Below are positions 46,395-57,664 of a stretch of 64,000 bases of DNA, one piece after another. Position 1 is the first letter of the stretch, and every line of letters starts with the position of its first letter. The translations under genes and the position numbers were made by a program. The stretch lies in the NCBI GenBank assembly GCA_963575645.1, contig OY754465.1, forward strand, positions 54,025,901-54,089,900, in the 5' to 3' direction. This DNA is from Xanthostigma xanthostigma (lineage: Eukaryota > Arthropoda > Insecta > Raphidioptera > Raphidiidae). The notes beneath the pieces were generated by a model, which was given only the letters and a program-made list of their open reading frames with translations, made no database searches and was not told the DNA's origin.

Positions 46395-46890
46395 TTTTTA
46401 ACCGACTTCAACAAAGAGGTTCTATGTTCGTCTGTATTTTTTTTATATATTTTTTTTAATGTATGTTCACCGATTTCTCCGTCAATTATGAACCGATTTT
46501 CAAATTTTTTTTTTTATTCGAAAGAGTGCACCACAGAGGTGGTCCCATCGGAACCAAGTCAGGATCTGATGGTGGAATCCGGAGAAATCGAGGGAAACTC
46601 TCAAATTTCAAAGGCACGCATAATGTTTTTTATGTATGCTCACCGATTTTTAGTGTTTGATTAACACTAAAAAGAGAAAAATAAAATATTTTTAACAAAA
46701 AAATGGAACCGACTTCACACTAAAAAGTAAAAAATAATTGCGTATTGAAATGTTTTGGAGTCGGTGTAGTTCTCGGAATAGATTTCATTTTGGCTGACAC
46801 CGACTCCAAAACATTTCAATACGCAATTATTTTTTACTTTTTAGTGCCTTTTTTGAAGTCGGTTCAATTTTTTTGTTAAAAATATTTTTT
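46395..46890 (+). mobile_element. Dispersed 'aaccgacttc' repeat, copy B
   Basis: Inverted relative to 41621-42138: it begins 'aaccgacttcaacaaagagg', includes 'aaccaagtcaggatctgatg', and ends with a palindrome in which 'aattgcgtattgaaatgttt' is mirrored around 'ctcggaatagatttcatttt'. The palindrome arms differ from those of copy A although the centre is the same. Confidence 0.65.
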
Positions 46891-46996
46891 AAAGTTCCGT
46901 ATCCAAAGGGTTAAAACAATATTCTATTCACTTTTCTGTGCGTCACAGCTTTCTAGTTTTTCAACTATGTATATAGCAAAGGTGGATGTACCTACT

Positions 46997-47022
46997 CGAA
47001 TAATAATAATAATAATAATAGC
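46997..47022. repeat. (AAT)n microsatellite
   Basis: Eight or so consecutive aat units. Confidence 0.7.
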
Positions 47023-47319
47023 ATACTTTATTTTTTAATACTGGTTACAGTGTAGAATTAGTCCAGGGTATTTACATTAAAATTTTAGCATAATAGTGTT
47101 CAAATTTTAAAATTTTAAACATAAAATTACACGATTACGTCTGTTGTTGGCCTAAAAGCCAGATAAATGTTAGCTTTTAGAGTTCCGTATCTAAGAATGA
47201 AAAAAACGAAACCACTTTACACAGGAACGGCTCGAGGTATCGAGTTGAAATTAATATAAAAAAATCCTGTAAAAAATTGAAGCGATGATTGTGATAATTA
47301 TTATAACGGTACGAAACTT

Positions 47320-47656
47320 TCATGGGATTTTTTTCTGCTGCCTGTCGCCGAGAAACGGTAATTCCTGTACCGACCATCTTGTCAAGGTTTTCCATGGTTT
47401 CCCTCAATAATTCCAGATAAATATCGAGATGGTTCCTTACTGAAGGCCATGGCCGAATACTTGTCAAACTCCTCTACTCAAACCCTCAAAATTTGTCTAC
47501 CTTATCCTAATGTCTTAAAATTCTTTCATTCGCTCATCCCAATTAATAAGTGGAAGTTTAAAAATGTAGAAAATAACGGGAAGTGTGATAGATGGAAAAT
47601 AGTAATGGTGCGAATGGCGTCTGTTATGACTCTTAAAGTCGAGAAACGACGTTATT
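47320..47656 (+). mobile_element. 5'-truncated copy of the SINE family
   Basis: It starts inside the body ('gggatttttttctgctgcct', then 'gagaaacggtaattcctgt') without the tRNA-like head, and runs to 'gtgtgatagatggaaaatag' and 'gtctgttatgac'. It is a dead insertion. Confidence 0.7.
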
Positions 47657-47659
47657 ATA

Positions 47660-49410
47660 TTTTCTAGTAAAAATTTGGTACTCGTTCTCAGGTTAGAACC
47701 TGAGAATTGAAGGTTTGTTAGTAAGGGGCCATGTAATAAACAATGGCGTCGCTACATGCTCGGCTATTTTCTAGCCCTCACGGCTTGTTTATCGCAACTC
47801 TTTAAGCCCTAGGCTCTAGTGTAAAAACTTGCGAAGTGTTAATTCGATTTTGGCAGTTGAAAAGCTTAAAAATGTTTTAATATCAAAAATAGAACCGTAG
47901 CTTTTTAGTTCAATGACCGAATAAAACATATTCAGAATTCTTCCCATTGAATTCTTACATTTAGAAGGAACAAAATTTTATTCATAGGCGCATATTCAAA
48001 CGCCGTTAAAAATCATTAACAAATTTAGTTCTTTTCATTAAAATTATTTTTAAGGTTAATAAAAAATCGCTTGCAATTAATATAACGTTCCATTCAATTA
48101 ATTAAGAAAAGAAGTACCTATAATTATTTAAATTACGGTTTAAAAGAAGATTTATAAATGCACAAAATTGCATACTTGTGATAATTGAGGTTATGTGTAT
48201 GTTATTGTTTTGCAGTTTCCTGTTTTGTGACGTCACATTAAAATAAACTTGCATAAAATTTTAAGTCTTTTACGCATGACTTTACAGTATTGCAATAATT
48301 TAATAACAATGAAGTATTTTATTTGAAAAAAAAATCTAAACTATTAAAAAAAATCGCAGTTCTTCTAGCACTGTTAAGAATCCGGGCATGACTACTCAAT
48401 TTTTTCTGAAATAAAGATACTGTATATATTTAGAGGACTCAATTTTTCAACCCTAATTGCTGAAGGAAATCGAGTTCCCGTTTCTAACGATCCACAAAAC
48501 TTCGAATATTTTTTTATCGTGATCGCGAGCTTTTTTTTCGTTTAATGCGTTGCTCAAATGGCTAGTTGCAACTGGCCTGTGCCAGACAGTCAAAGTTTTA
48601 ATACAATTTTTGACTTTTTGTGTGCAATGAAACTTGAATAGGCGTGGCAAATATAAAAATCTACGAAACTTTAAAAATCTACGCGATTTTCGCCAACTAG
48701 TATTTCGTAACGACATCTCGACTGAAAATGAGATCACGAAACGATTTAAATAATTAATAAGCACTCGTGCCACAGTAATAAGATACTGTCGTGATTAAGC
48801 CTGAGATTTTACGAAATATTTAGTTAAATTACTCACATTTTTTTCGAATGTTTCAAAGTTTCAATACAAAAACTGCACATTTTGTACAGATTTATTAAGT
48901 AGGTAAATAAATGCCGTATAGAAATAGTATAAAAAATAACGCCAAAGAAATGAATAAACGATAAACGACCAAGCTTACATTGTCAAAACGATTATGTAAA
49001 ATGTTAAAATAGAATCGCACATTTTTCCCAAAAAAAAACTTCATTCTTTTTATTAACGATTAATGTTTTCGTTTTATTGCTTTATCTATGCAACATATGT
49101 AAATATTACGTTTAAAAAATGTGGTTCACACAATGATACCACGTGCTGTTAGGTACAAAATTATGGAATGATTATTTTTAGACGGTGAACTAAACTTGAT
49201 ATATTTATATAATGACTAAAATACTCCGAACTATATAATCGCATGTTAACAATCACAATTACAATCAAAAGGAAAATAAATCATACCATTCTTTCAATTC
49301 TTGGCGAATAAGAACTTGTTTAATTAATTCGGTTAGATTCGTAATCCAAATATAGGTTTCAACGAAAAATATCCCACACAAAAACTAAAAATCACTTGAA
49401 CTGTAACAAA
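47660..49410. other. Intronic DNA close to Map205 exon 1
   Basis: AT-rich, with no delimited transposons, in contrast to the rest of the intron. It could hold intronic regulatory sequence, but I cannot identify sites. Confidence 0.35.
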
Positions 49411-49416
49411 ACTCAC

Positions 49417-49595
49417 TTAAAACAACAATAAACAAACAAATTATTCACTATGGTTAAAAATTGTAAAAGTTTTCCAGGTTTTTCTACACGAAATCAGATA
49501 AAAACTCGGCGAATTAAAAAGACAGCACACTCTAAAAACGCTGTAAAACGCACACTGTGGAAGCCGGTCTAGCGATTAGCTGCCGACCCGACTGC
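49417..49595 (-). other. Map205: Predicted Map205 exon 1 (5' UTR, first base of ATG)
   Basis: A GC-richer stretch ends, on the minus strand, in ...TTTTAA followed by the consensus donor GTGAGT. The last A supplies the first base of ATG when joined to the TG that opens exon 2. An in-frame TGA lies ten codons upstream of this ATG, so the protein cannot extend further 5' through this exon. The base at -3 is T, a weak start context. The 5' limit is a guess near 'gctgcagtcgg'. No TATA box is evident. Confidence 0.5.
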
Positions 49596-49599
49596 AGCG

Positions 49600-51012
49600 C
49601 CCAAGCACAGCTGGTAGACGCACTTTCGTAAAATGCCGTGCTGCAGGCTGCTTGCGGTAAATGCCAACATTACAACGCAATTCCGATAAACGACACCGAC
49701 TCATTTGCAAAATATTATTGACACTATTAAAATTATCGATTTGTATTCACAAAAATACGAGGTTGATTTATAATTTCAATTTTAAAATTGCAATTTTTGG
49801 ACCTGTCCAAATACGCTGCCCGCATTGATGGTTTAAGTGTGACGTCGTACTTGTAGTAAACACACATATGCCTATTATACACGAACATATTATGACACAC
49901 ACACACTCGTGAGTAAACACTAAACGAGTCTCGTATAAACGATAGTCTTATAATGCACTTGTTTGTACACTACAAAAATTACGTCACAGTAGGCAAGCAT
50001 GGCGGCTTGCGTTTTCGCGCCAATTCTGTATTTATTTATAAAACGATTACATTTAAGCGAAATAAAAATTTATCTGAACTAATACTACGAATTACGATAT
50101 GAACATTTAAAGACAATTTAAAAATAAGTCTATTCTAAAGAAAATAAGACATTTTCTTTTTAATCGAACACTGAAATAAAAAGCAGTGTTCTTACACGAA
50201 AAAAAAACAATAATATAGTATAAATTTTCATATGCGATTAGCATTTCGCATGCGATGAAAAATTAGCTGTGTTTAGCCGAAATGTGCACTTTCTTAGTTT
50301 TCGACCGGAACACAAAAAAGTATTACTACTATCGTGACACCATTTTACTTAGTATTCTTCATAAAATCATTCATTTTTCAAGTAGAAATCATAACTTTAT
50401 ATTGCAATCTTATTATCACAATTACTTTCAGCTGATACGGTTATTTACTTTGCGTAAACGAAAGTCGATAAAACCATTTTTACGCTGTGTGTCTAAGTTT
50501 ACTAAATATCTAAATATGTACTTAGTTTGGGCAAACACAGCTATTGTGCGTCGGATTTTCAAATTCAATTATAGATAGACACAAATATTTATTGATGTGC
50601 ACAGACATTAATTATTATTATTAAAGAATATCTTTCATCAAATAAATTTATTTTTTACTCTTTTACTTTTTTATTTTATACTCCTTAAACAACAATTAAA
50701 TTAAATTTGAATGGCCGATTTGTATGTGCATTCATAAATTCCGCAATTTAAATGGAATTTAAGTTTTTGACTTTGGGTAAAGGTGCATATTAAATTCATA
50801 TACAAAATAATTCATTAGAATGTTGTATATTACACGTGTATTATTATTTGCATAGCGATGAGTCATAGGTATTATATCGTATCGGCATCACATCACTTCA
50901 TCATGCTTTATTATTGTTCCAATTCCAAATCGATTTTTAACTTAGGTTTATTTCAAATGTTTTCTTTAAACAAAACAATTGTTATGAATTTTCAAACAAA
51001 TATTTATACATA
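49600..51012. other. Upstream region of the Map205-like gene
   Basis: 49840-49995 is an inverted copy of the repeat at 39115-39275. 50000-51010 is AT-rich with nothing supported. The promoter should lie at the low-coordinate end of this interval. Confidence 0.35.
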
Positions 51013-51013
51013 A

Positions 51014-51361
51014 CTAGATGTACCCGGTCACGCGTTGCTGTGGCTCAGTCTGGTTTACTGGCGTTGCTGTTACGTTCAACAGATGACGCTCGCGTTGCCC
51101 TAAAATTTTTAGTATAACGTATGTTGCTTTAACGTCCAAGAAATGGCGCTGTATTCAACAGATGGCGGTCCCTTTGTTGTAAAATATTTAGTATAGCGTG
51201 TGTTGCTTTGACATCCAACAAATGGCGCTCCCGTTGCCGTAAAATATTTATTACAGCGTGTGTCGCTTACGCTTTAGCGTCCAACATACATGGCGCTGTT
51301 TGGCAGTCTTTTTACAAAAAAAGCATGTTTTCACCTGTCATGGGTGTGACATTTATATAGA
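51014..51361 (-). mobile_element. Non-autonomous Helitron with ~62 bp internal repeats
   Basis: Minus-strand start TCTATATAAATGTCACACCC after an A; minus-strand end 'gtgaccgggtacat' and CTAG before T. Inside are three to four imperfect tandem units containing 'aatggcgctcccgttgccgt' and 'tttagtatagcgtgtgttgc'. Confidence 0.72.
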
Positions 51362-51740
51362 TTTATATAATCATAAATTTCAAAGCAATCGGCGAAGAAC
51401 TTTCGGAGATTTGAGATTTTGAACGAACGAACATTTAGGAGCTAATATTAGAATATTATATCTTTTTATTTAAATATAATATTTTTAAACTGTGCCAGAA
51501 CCATTAAAATAATTATGCATTTTTTACATAACATTATTATCTAAACATTCAATCGCAATCTATTTTTAATCTTTAATGTCATGATTCATAGAAAGCTGTT
51601 TTTTTACATATTAGCACTAAATAAGTACAGTACAACACCCGATAATGAATACAACACAAAAATAAGCGGTGCAAGCGCACGGATCAAACAACGCTTTAAA
51701 ATGAATTTTGATTGAATTTATTTTTGTATTTTTTTTTACC

Positions 51741-51912
51741 GAGCGGTGTAGCGTAGTGGTAAGAGCACTAGACTCGCATTCGGGAGGTGCCGGGTTCGAA
51801 TCCCGGCGGGGCAGATGTGGCTGGGACTTTTTCCTGCTGCCTCTCGACGAGAAACGGTAATTCCTGTACCGGCCATCTTGTTAAGGTTTTCCACGGTTTC
51901 CCTCAATAATTC
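51741..51912 (+). mobile_element. 3'-truncated SINE copy with intact head
   Basis: The head with box A 'gtagcgtagtggtaag' and box B 'gggttcgaatccc' is the best preserved in the window. The body stops at 'cctcaataattc', where sequence shared with 11620-11720 begins, so another repeat has replaced the 3' half. Confidence 0.75.
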
Positions 51913-52022
51913 GTGTTTTTGCGTATAACCTCAAAATTGCTTGCTTGGAATTTATGTGTTTTTAAGTAATAAGTAATTAATTATTAAATGTATTTTACTT
52001 ACGACCGAAGTATGAAGACTAA

Positions 52023-52103
52023 TAGTATACACTACACTGGACGAAAGTTTGATATTTTCCTCCAAGAATATCAAACTTTCGGCCCTTGTGGTGTAATATA
52101 CTA
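52023..52103. mobile_element. Short hairpin MITE, copy B
   Basis: 'tagtatacactacac' and 'gtggtgtaatatacta' ends, with a 13-bp inner stem 'gaaagtttgatat'/'atatcaaactttc'. Sister of 11744-11836. Confidence 0.7.
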
Positions 52104-52612
52104 TTATTATAAAACTTAGCTACAATCTATCGATTTGATTTATTAGAAAAATACGTTTATAGATTGTTTTTGCTAGTTCTTAAAAATTACTTTTGGTGCG
52201 GGTTTCGGTGAGATTTGAACATATTATAGTTACGACCTTCAGGTGCAAAAAAAAAACTAAGTAATCCACGAGACACAAAATATGACAATAAATATATGCA
52301 ATAGCGTTAGAACGAACACCAGGAGACCAGTAGTGCATCAATGCCAACTGCTGTTATTTGATAGGTTAGTCTCTTACCTGGGCAGAGACAGAGATAGACT
52401 TAGCATTCTGGAAGGTGTCGACGCCCATTGAGATAATATCGATTGGGAGGACCGCCTGACACGCACCCGAGCTGATGTCACAAAGATTAGGACACCAGCG
52501 CGGAGTACTGACTAAGGAATATAAAGGAGGCTGCACACGATGTATGTTTCATCACTATGTGTGCGAATTAACACACAGAAATCGGTACCACAACTTTTTT
52601 CCTTCCCGCAAT

Positions 52613-53577
52613 TATAGGTGATCGGTAATTGCTCGTATTCCTCTCGGGAGAAGAAACTATGACTAATTTGGAATGGTTTTAACCTTATCACTTGGGGTCG
52701 GAAATGCGTCATTTTTTTATGATAATGACACTTCTGTGAAGAATTTTTATTTTATTTTTTTTATTTACATATAGCAAGTTTTAACACACAACATAAATTC
52801 TAACAGTAAATTTCGTGATTTTTAGGAAGGTTGGTCAATTAGTAAGCTATCAGATCATGGAAAAATACAAGCCAAAAAGTGAGTTTATTTTTTTAAATTT
52901 TTAACTCCCAAAATTCGGATTTTTGTAAGTAGATTTTCTCGAAAATGACGCATTTCCGACTCACAAAGGAGAGAGGTTATAAATCGTTCCAAATTAGGCA
53001 TAGGTACTTTCCCGAGAGGAATACGGGCAATCACCGGTCACTAGTGTCCGACCGAAGTTTTGGCTTCGGCTTCGGCCAAAAAAGCCACCTTCGGCGAAAC
53101 CTTTGGCTTCGGCCAAATTGGGCCGAAGTTTTCGCCGAAGCCGAAGGTTTTTAACAAGCGTCGAAATTGAACGAACTGTTACGAATCAGCGAGAGCGCGA
53201 AGGACGTGGCGACGCGCGGGTGGACACATTGCGTTGTACTTGTGCAAAACAAGTTAAATTACTGTTAAAAACTGTTGTTATAATTCACATTATTTCGAAA
53301 TGTTATTAATTTTGTGATTTTTTCTTATCTCTAGATCAACTTCTAGAGATGATTAAAACAAATTACCTTTTTATATTATAATTTATAGTCAATAAAACCT
53401 TCAGATCAAAAGTTTTAAAATCATTTATATTATGTTTAATTGTAGCTTGTGGCAGTTGTAGCAAATCTTAAACTGAATTTTTTAGGGTTTTTAAACCTTC
53501 GGCTTCGGCCGAAGGTTGCGGCGATAACCGATTAATCGGCTTCGACCAAAAATCGGACACTACCGGCCACCCCTATA
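52613..53577. mobile_element. Foldback element carrying a nested hAT insertion
   Basis: The left arm 'tataggtgatcggtaattgc' with 'gtattcctctcgggagaag' and 'ggtcggaaatgcgtcatttt' is mirrored by 'aaaatgacgcatttccgac' and 'cccgagaggaatacgggcaa' and, beyond the hAT insertion, 'ccctata'. Removing the hAT (53042-53562) restores a continuous right arm. Confidence 0.72.
53042..53562. mobile_element. hAT-type element nested in the foldback (521 bp)
   Basis: Ends TAGTGTCCGA on both sides. Flanks CCGGTCAC (53034-53041) and CCGGCCAC (53563-53570) are a 7/8 duplication. Sub-terminal regions are dense in 'cttcggcttcggcc' repeats that can form hairpins. Confidence 0.85.
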
Positions 53578-54060
53578 TTTGATTATTGAGTTATACCAGT
53601 GCAAACAGACAGACAGACACAAACGGACGGACAATTTTAGAAACGTTTTCTTCCTCGAAAAACTGTCTAGAAATTACGGACAGGAAGCTTTGTTACACAA
53701 TTTTGTATATCAGTAAGATAGAAATTAACATGACGCAGCAACTTGCTCGTCATTTAGTTTGTTCTTCTATTACTTTTTATCTCGGTGGTTATGCTCGGTG
53801 AAATATCGTTACGTTTCGCTCACCTGTCCGGGTGCCTCTCGGAAGTGTACCTTAACACATTATACCGACAGTGACGTACCGATTTGGCTGACTCAAAGGA
53901 CTCTGAATAGAAAATGTGTAGACACCCCAAAGTTATAGACAATACGTGCTCTAGTAAGCTCATTAGTCACGGCCCACGCTTTTATATAATTATAAACCTA
54001 AATTATTTTTTTCCTTTTTGTATATTGCAATAAAAGCTTGTCTCTAAAGTTTTTTTTTAA
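53578..54060. other. Intergenic DNA without recognised features
   Basis: Contains a short 'cagacagacagaca' tract near 53607 and nothing else supported. Confidence 0.35.
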
Positions 54061-54062
54061 TA

Positions 54063-54556
54063 CAATGTAACCTCTTTATAACGAATTTTAAGGGACCGAG
54101 CATTTTTTTTCGTTATAAAGAGTCTTTGTTAATGGAGGGAAGAAAGAAAAATAGTCAAATTTCACCTAATTAATTTATTCCAAACACATACAGTCTGCTA
54201 ACTTTTCCTGGCGTTTTGTGCTATGTCAATATTTGTATTGTATTTTATTAATTATCTTATGCATGGCTTGGGATGTGGTGGAATCATCTTCATTAAACAA
54301 TAGGAACTTTTCGATAAGTTTAGCGGCATCAAGTGCTCGTTGAATAGTTGGTGATGGCTCAGAATCGTCCTCTTTACGTCTGTAATTATTTGCTGACGCC
54401 TAAATATGAGCATATTTCTTCGTAATAGAGAATGGCTGTTGGGCTATAAAGAGGGTATTAATGTATGGGTTTTAAGGCAACAATCAAATTGTAAAAATTT
54501 CTACGTTATAGAGAGTTTTTCGTTATAACGAAGGACGTTATAAAGAGGTTACACTG
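54063..54556 (-). mobile_element. Internally deleted pogo/Tigger-like element
   Basis: Ends 'caatgtaacctctttataac' and, reverse-complemented, 'cagtgtaacctctttataac', each abutting TA. TA duplication and CAGTGTAACCTC-type ends are usual for pogo/Tigger elements. Further 'cgttataaagag' motifs repeat near both termini. A piece of transposase remains inside. Confidence 0.85.
54226..54399 (-). pseudogene. pogo/Tigger transposase C-terminal fragment
   Basis: Fifty-seven codons, open to a TGA: ASANNYRRKEDDSEPSPTIQ then RALDAAKLIEKFLLFNEDD and STTSQAMHKIINKIQYKY. The acidic linker followed by a helical 'al...l..fl...' segment is the usual C-terminus of CENP-B-like DDE transposases. It is cut off upstream by a stop, which together with its position inside the TIRs confirms a deletion derivative. 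Confidence 0.65.
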
Positions 54557-54559
54557 TAA

Positions 54560-55450
54560 TTCATTTTTAAATTTTTAGTTACGTCTTAACCCCAAAAAAT
54601 AGTTTTAACTAGTCGTACAATCAGAAAAATAAATTTTGGAGGATGCTAAAAATTTTTAGTTAGGTACGTTTCCACTGTTTTCTACGAACAATTTTTAAAT
54701 TTACGTGTATTCTCCTTGTTCTTTTTTAGCTACTTATTATTGGGAGGGGGGGGGGCTAAACTATTTTCGAATAGGTTCACAAAAAGTTGTCGAAATGTAG
54801 GTAATTAGATCTTGCTGATGCTTTTCTGGGACTCCCTTCCGTCTGGGTACGTGCTCCTCTTACCCTGTCTAGTGACGACCCTGGATGTAAGCTCAGCAAA
54901 CTGTGAGCTAGCTCTGATAATAAGGGTTCTAGTGTACTACAAATGTTTCAATCCAATTTGACTACCGCCCGCAGTTCTGGGGTAATAAAATTCTCGAAAC
55001 TTCTCCCACACCGCACTAGCTCGATTCATATTCGACTGTACTACATTTTTCTATCTCTGACTGTACTATACTATAAAACCGACATTTAAATAGATTATAT
55101 AACATTTACTACCCACCCATTCATCTTTGAGTTAAGGCTTATCACTTGATCTAATCTAATTCATCGTCAATTGAAACTCGAATAACAATAAACAGAAGCG
55201 CATCATCCAGGCAGCGTAGTGCTTCAAAACTTCTTATCTCTGTGTGCGAATCTTGACAAAGCCCAGACACTGTAAACGCCGAATCAGTATGTGTTTGTGC
55301 TCTGGAAATGGCGTGGAAACCAAAAACAGCAAATCCAGCGGATAATTTAACACATTGTTGCCAATATAATGTAATTCCCCGAGGCTAGTTTGTTAAAGCA
55401 GGAGACTTGTTTAATGTCTACAGACTGTAGAGTATTAATTGTTAGTTTAA
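54560..55450. other. Intergenic DNA without recognised features
   Basis: Includes a run of about ten G residues near 54745. No gene or delimited repeat. Confidence 0.35.
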
Positions 55451-55454
55451 ATAT

Positions 55455-55930
55455 TGTAACGAGACGTCACTGGAGGCGGCGGCAGTGCATTGTTGTCACA
55501 GTCGCACAGACAACAATACTTGTATTGTTGTCGGTACCGTATAGGCAACAATGCGCGCATTGTTACACTCATTGTCATCGGAACCAAGAATAACCGAAGC
55601 TTCTAGAATAGCGAAGATAGTTATATACGACAAGGCTGAAGAACTTATATAAACAGCGCTAGCGTGGAAGGCAAGGCAGTCAGTCAGAAGTCAGTGTCAA
55701 TGAACAGTGCGCGATATAAATAAATAAGTGTTTTAAATAAATATGGAGATAAATAGACATCTGAGAGATATAAATATTCTGTGTATATAGTATTTTAGTG
55801 TTATTGTTGTTTAAAATTCGTTTGTTTTTCGTTATTCATTGTTTCGTTAATTCAGTTTTTCATTATTATTAGAAGGGTAAATAAATATTTCTTGACCACC
55901 AAGAAGAACAGTTTTGACAGTATTGTTACA
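55455..55930 (+). mobile_element. Solo LTR (gypsy-type, 476 bp)
   Basis: It starts TGTAACGAGACG and ends ATTGTTACA (TG...CA), flanked by the 4-bp duplication ATAT at 55451-55454 and 55931-55934. A TATATAAA box near 55646 is followed about 30 bases later by 'gcaggcagtcagtc'-type initiator sequence, and several AATAAA motifs follow from about 55718. No internal retrotransposon or second LTR lies nearby, so recombination probably removed the rest. Confidence 0.82.
55645..55652 (+). promoter_or_regulatory. TATA box of the solo LTR
   Basis: 'tatataaa' in the U3-like part of the LTR, with the expected spacing to a purine-rich 'cagtcagtcagaagtcagtg' region near 55679. Confidence 0.6.
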
Positions 55931-55934
55931 ATAT

Positions 55935-56650
55935 GATCTACATACTCTATAGTTTCTAACTAGGGTTGCCAAGTATCTAGGATTTCCGTGAATGTCCCGG
56001 AATTGTCGTTGTCTTGGAAATGTTGAATTTTAACAAACACCTACGATTCGTGCTATTACCTATACTGTATAATATTATAATACATTAATGTCTTTTTTAT
56101 GATTAATACTTAAGTGTTTACAGATTTCAATCAAGTCTACGGTACCCCCCGACGAAATTATTTACGTAAATAACTGATGACTTTTTTTCGAATAAAAGCA
56201 ACACAAAGTCGTTGTTTAAATGGCGTTTCCATGGTTACGTCGTCATTCATTTGTCAGTTCTTCGTTTATTTTTTACGGCGAAGTAAAAACAATTGATGTT
56301 TGACAGTTGACAATCGACAAACGTTTTCTCTGTGCAATGAACCCGAGGCACCAAAACAACGTTTTAAAGCAAGTTTAAGCGATTTAACTATGCAAAACGA
56401 ATTTGCGCAGACTGCATATTTCACAGTGAAAGCACTCCAGGTTATTGCAGTGCGGAAATTGGGAAATTTGTCAACACTATAATGTGACAGATTATTATTT
56501 TAACTAAATAGTTAAGTATGCGCACACTCAAATACAAGTAGGCGCACTATATTATGTATTACCTACATAGAAGGAAAGCCTTACGAGTGGCGCATTAAAC
56601 CTATTTGTACCCAAGTGTTGTTTAACTACAATAAATTACAGCCTGAAAAA
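55935..56650. other. Intergenic DNA without recognised features
   Basis: Short reading frames only. A phrase near 56570-56600 ('agccttacgagtggcgca') resembles 31153-31170, so a dispersed repeat is present. Confidence 0.35.
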
Positions 56651-56653
56651 TGA

Positions 56654-56870
56654 CTAGAGTTCGGTCCGGCTTCGCTCGAATTTGTAGATTGCCACCGTTT
56701 TTTTCGTCGTTTTTTTGCAAAATTGATCTCCACGATGAGCGCTTTCATAATATATAGTCTACATCCATCCTGAAGGTCCATTCTAAATATCGGTGAAAAC
56801 ATTTTTGAAATCGGATGAGTAGTTTCGGGAGATTACCACCTACACCCAAAATTATAAACTTTAAATGTTT
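56654..56870 (-). mobile_element. Helitron-like repeat, 3' part
   Basis: Minus-strand end 'gcgaagccggaccgaactCT' region then CTAG before T, with body 'ccacgatgagcgctttcata' related to 687-897 and 42582-42812. The 5' start is eroded. Confidence 0.65.
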
Positions 56871-56938
56871 TGAATCAAGCATTGCACACTCGAAAATTTT
56901 AAAATTAACAGTTTCAAGATATAGTGAATGTTCTAGAA

Positions 56939-57300
56939 CAGGCTTGGGACTTTTGTCCGGCCCGCGAAGCATTTTAAAAATATAAGAGCGAAAATAGTTT
57001 GCCAATATAATTCGGTGCATAAAATTTTTTTTAGAAAAATAGTAAATAGCAAGGACCACAACAGACGAAAATAGACCTTTTCTTCGTTGCGGAAATAAAA
57101 GGACCTTTTTTTTCGTTGTGGAAATGAAAGGACCTTTTTATTCGTTGTGGAAATGAAGACCTTTTTTTTTGGTTTTTTTTGCTTTTCAAAATTTTTGTTA
57201 CGGAAAATGAAAGGACTTTTTTTTGTCTCCAAATTTTTGGCCCACCGTCATATTTTCATCAGCAATGTGGCCCGGCGATCAAAAGATTTGCTCGCCCCTG
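56939..57300. mobile_element. Non-autonomous hAT element (362 bp)
   Basis: Ends CAGGCTTGGGACTTTTG and, reverse-complemented, CAGGGGCGAGCAAATCTTTTG. Perfect 8-bp duplication TTCTAGAA at 56931-56938 and 57301-57308. Three direct repeats of 'aatgaaaggaccttttt'-type sequence of about 30 bp occupy 57080-57220. Confidence 0.9.
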
Positions 57301-57664
57301 TTCTAGAATCTAGATTCTAAATCGTATCTTTGTTAGGACTGACATTTGGTACGTAGGTACTTTCGATTTATATTGACTTTAAATTTTGTATCTTTTAACG
57401 AATAATTTCCTTGCTTTACTCTATCGAATTGTTGGTTAACAATGGGGCATATTTTGTTAAAACCATCGAAACAAGAGAAGTAAACTAGAGGATTAGAGCG
57501 CCTGTTCATTTTCCGGTAAAATGAACTGCAAGTCTCAGGTGGCTGAATAGAGATGGATTAATAATGCCATAATACATTATAATTAATATACCGTGTGTGA
57601 GTGTCCTTATGACACCATAACTACAGAAATTGTAGAACAGCTTGTAGTATCACTTAACTACATA

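Larger units (their letters stand above)
30780..49416 (-). other. Predicted 18.6 kb first intron of the Map205-like gene
   Basis: Bounded by donor GTGAGT (49411-49416) and acceptor TTACAG (30780-30785) on the minus strand. It is full of transposons, listed separately, and includes the THAP remnant at 39560. Large 5' introns separating a non-coding exon from the coding body are common in insect regulatory genes. Confidence 0.5.
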
